DNA of 8,571 nt from a bacterium (GTDB lineage Bacteria > Babelota > Babeliae > Babelales > Vermiphilaceae). Location of the stretch: contig JAKAUA010000010.1 in NCBI GenBank assembly GCA_021827875.1, positions 1 through 8,571 on the forward strand. Reading direction: 5' to 3'. The notes under the pieces are model-generated. The model searched no databases. It had not been told where the DNA came from and saw nothing but the letters and a program-made list of their open reading frames with translations. A program made the position numbers and the translations under genes. Shown in pieces: positions 5,513 to 8,571 of the stretch. Each line of letters opens with the position of its first letter. Position 1 is the stretch's first letter.

Positions 5513-6541
5513 ATGTGTACGGGAATTCGCTTAAAGTCTGAAAATAATAGTTTTGTATATGGACGCACTTTAGAATTTGGTACAGAAGTCGCATCTAATA
5601 TTATTATGATTCCTCGTTCATACTCTTTGCAAAGCAGCGCAGATGTTCCGCATGCCTTATCGTGGAAATCAAAATATGCCGCCGTAGGCGCCAATATGCT
5701 TAACATTGCTCATGTTGTTGATGGCATTAACGAAAAAGGTCTTGCCGGTGGTTTGTTCTATTTCCCCGGTTATGCAGAGTATCAGAAGGTTGATGCAAAC
5801 AATCAATTGCCTGTTATTGCGCCGTGGGAGTTATTGACACTATGCTTAACGACGTGTGCAACCGTCGCAGAGGTTAAAGAATTATTACCAACAATTATTG
5901 TTGCACCAATAATCTTTAAAAAGTGGAATAGTGTGCCGCCAATTCATGCTATTGTGCATGATGCTCAGGGTAATAGCTTAGTGATTGAATATGTTAAAGG
6001 TGTACTGAAAATGCATCATAATTCATTAGGTGTTATAACTAATTCACCCTCTTTTGATTGGCACATGACTAATTTAAACAATTATACAACTATTAATGCT
6101 CGCAATACTCAGCCATTGCAACTTGATGGAATTATGTTAACGCCTTTTGGCCAGGGTTCGGGAATGTTTGGATTGCCGGGAGATTTTACACCGCCGTCAC
6201 GTTTTGTGCGCGCAGCGTTTTTTAGTCAGGCCGCACAAAAAGCAAAGAATGAATATGAGGCATGCAAGACAGCATTTCGCATCTTGGATCTTTTTAATAT
6301 TAATATTGGCTTGGTACAAGAGGACAGCGCAAAAGGTGTTCTCTATGATTGTACTCAATGGACGAGCGTATCTGATCTAAAAAATAGACACTATTATTGG
6401 CATACGTATAATAATCGTCAAGTACAAATGGTTGATCTTATGCGCATGAATATTGCTGGAAATCATATAATTACTATTTCCATGGAGTATGATGAAACTG
6501 CATCCGATCGCTTAAATGCAGCTATTGATGTTACCTACTAA
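5513..6541 (+). CDS. Choloylglycine hydrolase / penicillin V acylase-family Ntn hydrolase
   Basis: 342 residues, the usual length of the CBAH family (bile salt hydrolases, penicillin V acylases), which cleave linear C-N amide bonds with an N-terminal Cys freed by Met removal. Expected residues are present: Cys2 (MCTGI), Arg18 and Glu21 in GRTLEFG (Glu where bile salt hydrolases have Asp), the DGINEKGL block at 70-77, Asn177 in ITNSP, and Arg230 in PSRFVRA. FGQGSGMFGLPGDFTPPSRF (212-231) is characteristic. There is no signal peptide, so Cys2 can become the N-terminus and the enzyme should be cytoplasmic. The substrate cannot be read from sequence: conjugated bile acids, penicillin V, N-acyl homoserine lactones or other N-acyl amides are possible. 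TGAGGA (5498-5503) lies 9 nt before ATG. It is probably co-transcribed with the surface-protein gene. Confidence 0.9.
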   Translation: MCTGIRLKSENNSFVYGRTLEFGTEVASNIIMIPRSYSLQSSADVPHALSWKSKYAAVGANMLNIAHVVDGINEKGLAGGLFYFPGYAEYQKVDANNQLPVIAPWELLTLCLTTCATVAEVKELLPTIIVAPIIFKKWNSVPPIHAIVHDAQGNSLVIEYVKGVLKMHHNSLGVITNSPSFDWHMTNLNNYTTINARNTQPLQLDGIMLTPFGQGSGMFGLPGDFTPPSRFVRAAFFSQAAQKAKNEYEACKTAFRILDLFNINIGLVQEDSAKGVLYDCTQWTSVSDLKNRHYYWHTYNNRQVQMVDLMRMNIAGNHIITISMEYDETASDRLNAAIDVTY

Positions 6542-6555
6542 AAATTCTTATTTTT
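6540..6555. terminator. AT-only hairpin between convergent genes
   Basis: AAAAAT (6540-6545) and ATTTTT (6550-6555) form a 6-bp stem around TCTT, overlapping the stop codons of both the amidase and glyA. The stops are only 6 bp apart, so any terminator must lie here or inside the opposite gene. The stem is weak and the call is tentative. Confidence 0.2.
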
Positions 6556-7810
6556 CTGAATAAATAGGAAATTGCTGTGCTAACTGTTTTGTCTTTTCTT
6601 TAATTTCTATTAATCGTTGCTCATTGGTGTGATTCAGCAATGCTTCATCAATAAGGGCAACGATATTTTTTGCATCGTTTTCCTGTATGCCACGCGTTGA
6701 GATAGCAGGGGAGCCAATGCGGATGCCGCTCGTAATCCATGGCTTTTCTGTATCAAACGGTATAGTGCTGCGGCTTACGGTAATGCCGACTTTTTCTAAT
6801 ACTAGTTCTGCTGCACGTCCGGTGATGCCCTTTGAGCTGAGATCCACAATGAAAAGATGATTATCAGTGCCGCCGGCTACAATGCGATAATCGCGCGCGA
6901 TAAATTCTTGTGCCATTGCCTGCGAATTACGAATAACTTGTTGTTGATAGGTAATAAAATCCGACTGCAATGCTTCTTGAAAAGCGACTGCTTTTGCCGC
7001 AATAACATTCATAAAAGGGCCGCCCTGTACACCGGGAATAATCGTTTTATCAATTTGCTGTGCAAATTCTTTTTTGCACATAATCAGACCACCACGAGGG
7101 CCACGCAATGTTTTGTGCGTAGTACTGGTAACAAAATCAGCATGAGGAAAAGGATTAGGATGTAATTTTGCGGCGATAAGGCCTGCGATGTGTGCAATGT
7201 CGGCCATTAAGTAGGCGCCAGATTTTTTTGCAATTGCACCAAAGCGTTCAAAATCAATAACGCGTGAATAGGCAGATGCGCCAACTACGATTAATTTTGG
7301 TCTGTGCTCGAGTGCTAATTGTTCTATTGCATCATAATCAAGCTGTTCTGTTTCTCTGTTAACACCATATTGTATGCTTTTAAAAAAACGTCCGGAGAAA
7401 TTAACTCCATGGCCATGGGTAAGATGGCCACCTTCTGACAAACTCATGCCCATCAAAGTATCGCCCGGGTTTAATATAGAAAAATAAACGGCCATATTTG
7501 CCGGCGACCCTGCATGTGGCTGCACATTAACATGCTCTGCACCAAATAATTCTTTGCAGCGTTCAATAGCGAGTGTTTCAGCTTCATCAACAAATTGGCA
7601 GCCACCATAATATCTTTTGCCGGGATAACCTTCAGCATATTTGTTAGTGAGTACAGAACCGGTTGCTTGCATGACTGCGACAGACGCATAATTCTCTGAT
7701 GCAATAAGATCAATCTCATGCTCTTGCCGTGCTTGTTCTTTTTCTATGATAGCATTCAAAATGGGGTCAGTCTGTTGCAGAGGGCTGGTAATCATATTTT
7801 TCTCGCTCAT
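6548..7810 (-). CDS. glyA: Serine hydroxymethyltransferase
   Basis: 420 residues, typical of bacterial SHMT, a PLP enzyme that interconverts serine plus tetrahydrofolate with glycine plus 5,10-methylene-tetrahydrofolate in the cytoplasm. Hallmarks: LIASENY (35-41, Glu39), NKYAEGYPGKRYYGG (56-70, Tyr67/68), the PLP-contacting Asp204 and His207 in MADIAHIAGL, the Schiff-base lysine Lys233 in VTSTTHKTLRGPRGG (227-241), and the carboxylate-binding Arg364 in SGIRIGSPA. All catalytic positions appear intact. The ATG at 7810 has no SD; Met6 (ATG at 7795) has a weak purine-rich AGCGAGAAA upstream and could be the true start, shortening the protein by five residues. It faces the amidase tail to tail. 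Supplies one-carbon units for purine, thymidylate and methionine synthesis. Confidence 0.97.
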   Translation of the reverse strand: MSEKNMITSPLQQTDPILNAIIEKEQARQEHEIDLIASENYASVAVMQATGSVLTNKYAEGYPGKRYYGGCQFVDEAETLAIERCKELFGAEHVNVQPHAGSPANMAVYFSILNPGDTLMGMSLSEGGHLTHGHGVNFSGRFFKSIQYGVNRETEQLDYDAIEQLALEHRPKLIVVGASAYSRVIDFERFGAIAKKSGAYLMADIAHIAGLIAAKLHPNPFPHADFVTSTTHKTLRGPRGGLIMCKKEFAQQIDKTIIPGVQGGPFMNVIAAKAVAFQEALQSDFITYQQQVIRNSQAMAQEFIARDYRIVAGGTDNHLFIVDLSSKGITGRAAELVLEKVGITVSRSTIPFDTEKPWITSGIRIGSPAISTRGIQENDAKNIVALIDEALLNHTNEQRLIEIKEKTKQLAQQFPIYSEK

Positions 7811-7834
7811 TTAGGGATAATTTTTTGGTACACC

Positions 7835-7853
7835 GTATCGTGGTAACCGATAC
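7835..7853. repeat. Small stem-loop in the glyA leader
   Basis: GTATCG (7835-7840) and CGATAC (7848-7853) form a 6-bp perfect stem around TGGTAAC, about 25 bp upstream of the glyA start. On the minus strand it would lie in the 5' untranslated region. No T-run follows, and it does not match a riboswitch I recognise. Two ATAGCG(A/T)AAT-like copies (7861-7870 and 7883-7892) lie just upstream, 22 bp apart. No clear promoter for glyA is visible. Confidence 0.35.
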
Positions 7854-8006
7854 CTCTAAAATAGCGAAATAACACAAATAAGATAGCGTAATGTAACAAA
7901 ATTTTTGAAAGGTGAGAAAACTATTGAGTTGCTTATTTTTTTATGATACTTACTTACGGTGTAGTAGAGAGATGGCAGGGACTCTAACATAAAAAGGTTG
8001 TATCAC

Positions 8007-8138
8007 ATGGTGGTTGCAGGACGCGGGATGATGTTTTACCGGAAATATAAAGCATCATCCCCTGATTATATGTTTCAAAAATGGTATGTAATGATAGCAA
8101 TAGGTTTTGTTATCATAGTTGTCTTTTTAACTGTCTGA
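8007..8138 (+). CDS. Small single-pass membrane protein
   Basis: 43 residues from ATG 8007, stop TGA at 8136-8138. AAAAAGG (7991-7997) lies 9 nt before this ATG. AGGA (8018-8021) also lies 6 nt before in-frame ATGs at 8028 and 8031, giving 36- or 35-residue forms starting MMFYRKY. The chain has a basic, aromatic N-terminal part (FYRKYK at 10-15, FQKWY at 23-27) and ends in one hydrophobic helix from about 28 to 43 (VMIAIGFVIIVVFLTV), so it should span the inner membrane, with positive residues on the cytoplasmic side. I recognise no family. Its last 26 bp overlap, in the opposite direction, the end of the coiled-coil gene. A TATGAT (7942-7947) upstream could be a -10 box but has no matching -35. 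The call rests on the SD sites and the charge/hydrophobicity pattern. Confidence 0.5.
   Translation: MVVAGRGMMFYRKYKASSPDYMFQKWYVMIAIGFVIIVVFLTV
8025..8061. repeat. 14-bp hairpin covering possible start codons
   Basis: GGGATGATGTTTTA (8025-8038) pairs with TAAAGCATCATCCC (8048-8061) over 14 bp with one G-U wobble and a 9-nt loop. No T-tract follows on either strand, so it is not a plain terminator. On the plus strand the 5' arm contains both internal ATGs (8028, 8031) of the small membrane protein, so folding would hide these starts. Confidence 0.55.
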
Positions 8139-8532
8139 TGTGCTCATTAATTGCATCAATTTTCGATCTAATATTGTTCCTATTTTCAGTCAAAGCCTGT
8201 CGACGATTTACTATCTCTATTGCAGAGGTATTACCTCGCTCAGCTTCGTCTTTGGCTAACTCAAACCAATAAGCGATAGTAGCTGGGGTTACATTGTTTA
8301 TTGGGCCAAATGTGAACTTTGTATCAAGAAATTCCGTTAAATCACCAATATTGTCTGCTATCTCTGCATGAATGGATCTTAGTTGATCAGTTAGATTATT
8401 AATTTTTTCTGTTAAGTGATTAATGTTCTTACGTATTTCTTGCTTATTATCTTCTGCTGGAAATGAGGATATTCCTAATAATGCTAAAGAGATGATAATT
8501 ATTCCAATGGCCAGAAAACCCTGGCTTTTCAA
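8113..8532 (-). CDS. Membrane-anchored coiled-coil protein, start uncertain
   Basis: 139 residues if started at TTG 8532-8530; there is no ATG in this reading frame and no SD before the TTG. The frame stays open upstream to the window edge (13 more codons to 8571), so the true start may lie outside. After K-S-Q-G, residues 6-23 are one hydrophobic helix (FLAIGIIIISLALLGISS), a signal anchor or signal peptide. KSQG/F plus a hydrophobic stretch recalls a type IV prepilin leader, but Glu at mature position 5 is missing. Hydrophobic residues at 33, 37, 40, 44, 47, 51, 54, 58, 62, 65 and 69 make a near-perfect heptad series, and a second runs 114, 121, 125, 128, 132, 135, 139. The two helices flank a segment FTFGPINNVTPATIAYW (73-89), suggesting a helical hairpin outside the membrane. 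No family recognised; possibly a periplasmic scaffold or pilus-like subunit. Confidence 0.6.
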   Translation of the reverse strand: MKSQGFLAIGIIIISLALLGISSFPAEDNKQEIRKNINHLTEKINNLTDQLRSIHAEIADNIGDLTEFLDTKFTFGPINNVTPATIAYWFELAKDEAERGNTSAIEIVNRRQALTENRNNIRSKIDAINEHIRQLKRQL

Positions 8533-8567
8533 AGCCGGGGATGAATGGCCATCCGCTAGTCTGGATG
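8507..8567. repeat. Cluster of GC-rich palindromes at the right edge
   Basis: A central palindrome pairs CCCTGGCTTT (8519-8528) with AAAGCCGGGG (8531-8540). It is flanked by ATGGCCA (8507-8513) and TGGCCAT (8546-8552), also inverted, and then by CATCC (8550-8554) with GGATG (8563-8567). Read on the minus strand the central stem has one C-A mismatch and is followed by TTTTCT, so it could be the intrinsic terminator of a minus-strand gene beyond the window. It also encodes the apparent N-terminus of the coiled-coil protein. Confidence 0.5.
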
Positions 8568-8571
8568 TGAG

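Noticed and set aside
5564..5575. Glu21 in place of Asp in the amidase, read as loss of activity
   Set aside because: As I remember, a GRTLEF-type motif with Glu is common in one subgroup of this family, and Cys2, Arg18, Asn177 and Arg230 are all present.
6857..7165. Plus-strand frame inside glyA, and the similar frame at 7471-7719 on the minus strand
   Set aside because: Both lie wholly within a clearly coding, intact serine hydroxymethyltransferase gene.

Overview
The window is AT-rich DNA with compact, intron-free genes, Shine-Dalgarno sites and a sigma70-type promoter, so it is bacterial. Signal peptides followed by a beta-rich outer-membrane-type protein point to a Gram-negative cell envelope. 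The cysteine-rich surface protein at 3628-5487 and the FkbM-type enzyme next to it resemble what I remember from Candidatus Dependentiae (TM6), a phylum of protist-associated bacteria with reduced genomes. That assignment is from memory, at roughly 60%; a Chlamydiae-like intracellular lineage is the main alternative.

Layout. The left edge (1-369) has no convincing complete gene: a possible gene tail, two small stem-loops, a perfect AT-rich palindrome and a terminator. Positions 370-1158 (minus) encode an exported protein whose last ~167 residues are almost pure Gly/Ala/Thr/Val/Ser/Ile with a single charged residue. A 394-bp divergent spacer follows. Next come two plus-strand genes, an exported FKBP-type prolyl isomerase (1553-2029) and a PPC/DUF296-domain protein (2130-2645), separated by a 12-bp stem-loop. 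The convergent spacer 2646-2867 is dense in palindromes and carries terminators for both sides. An FkbM-family methyltransferase (2868-3527, minus) is divergent from a two-gene unit, 3628-6541: a cysteine-rich outer-membrane-type protein and, 25 bp later, a choloylglycine-hydrolase-family Ntn amidase. A good promoter (TTGTCA-17-TATGAT) precedes this unit. glyA, serine hydroxymethyltransferase (6548-7810, minus), ends 6 bp from the amidase. The right end has an unlisted 43-residue (or 35-36-residue) single-pass membrane protein (8007-8138, plus) that overlaps, tail to tail, a membrane-anchored coiled-coil protein (8113-8532, minus). The coiled-coil reading frame has no ATG and runs open through a palindrome cluster to the window edge.

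How the genes fit together. glyA is housekeeping one-carbon metabolism. The rest is mostly envelope or exported: a periplasmic folding catalyst, a cysteine-rich surface protein probably co-transcribed with an amide hydrolase, a Gly/Ala-rich exported protein and two small membrane proteins. This reads as an accessory, envelope-oriented region of a host-associated bacterium. I see no CRISPR array, no tRNA or rRNA, no complete mobile element and no clear defence system. The least explained pieces are the charge-free Gly/Ala protein, the small gene whose start codons lie in a 14-bp hairpin, and the coiled-coil gene whose N-terminus is built from a palindromic element.
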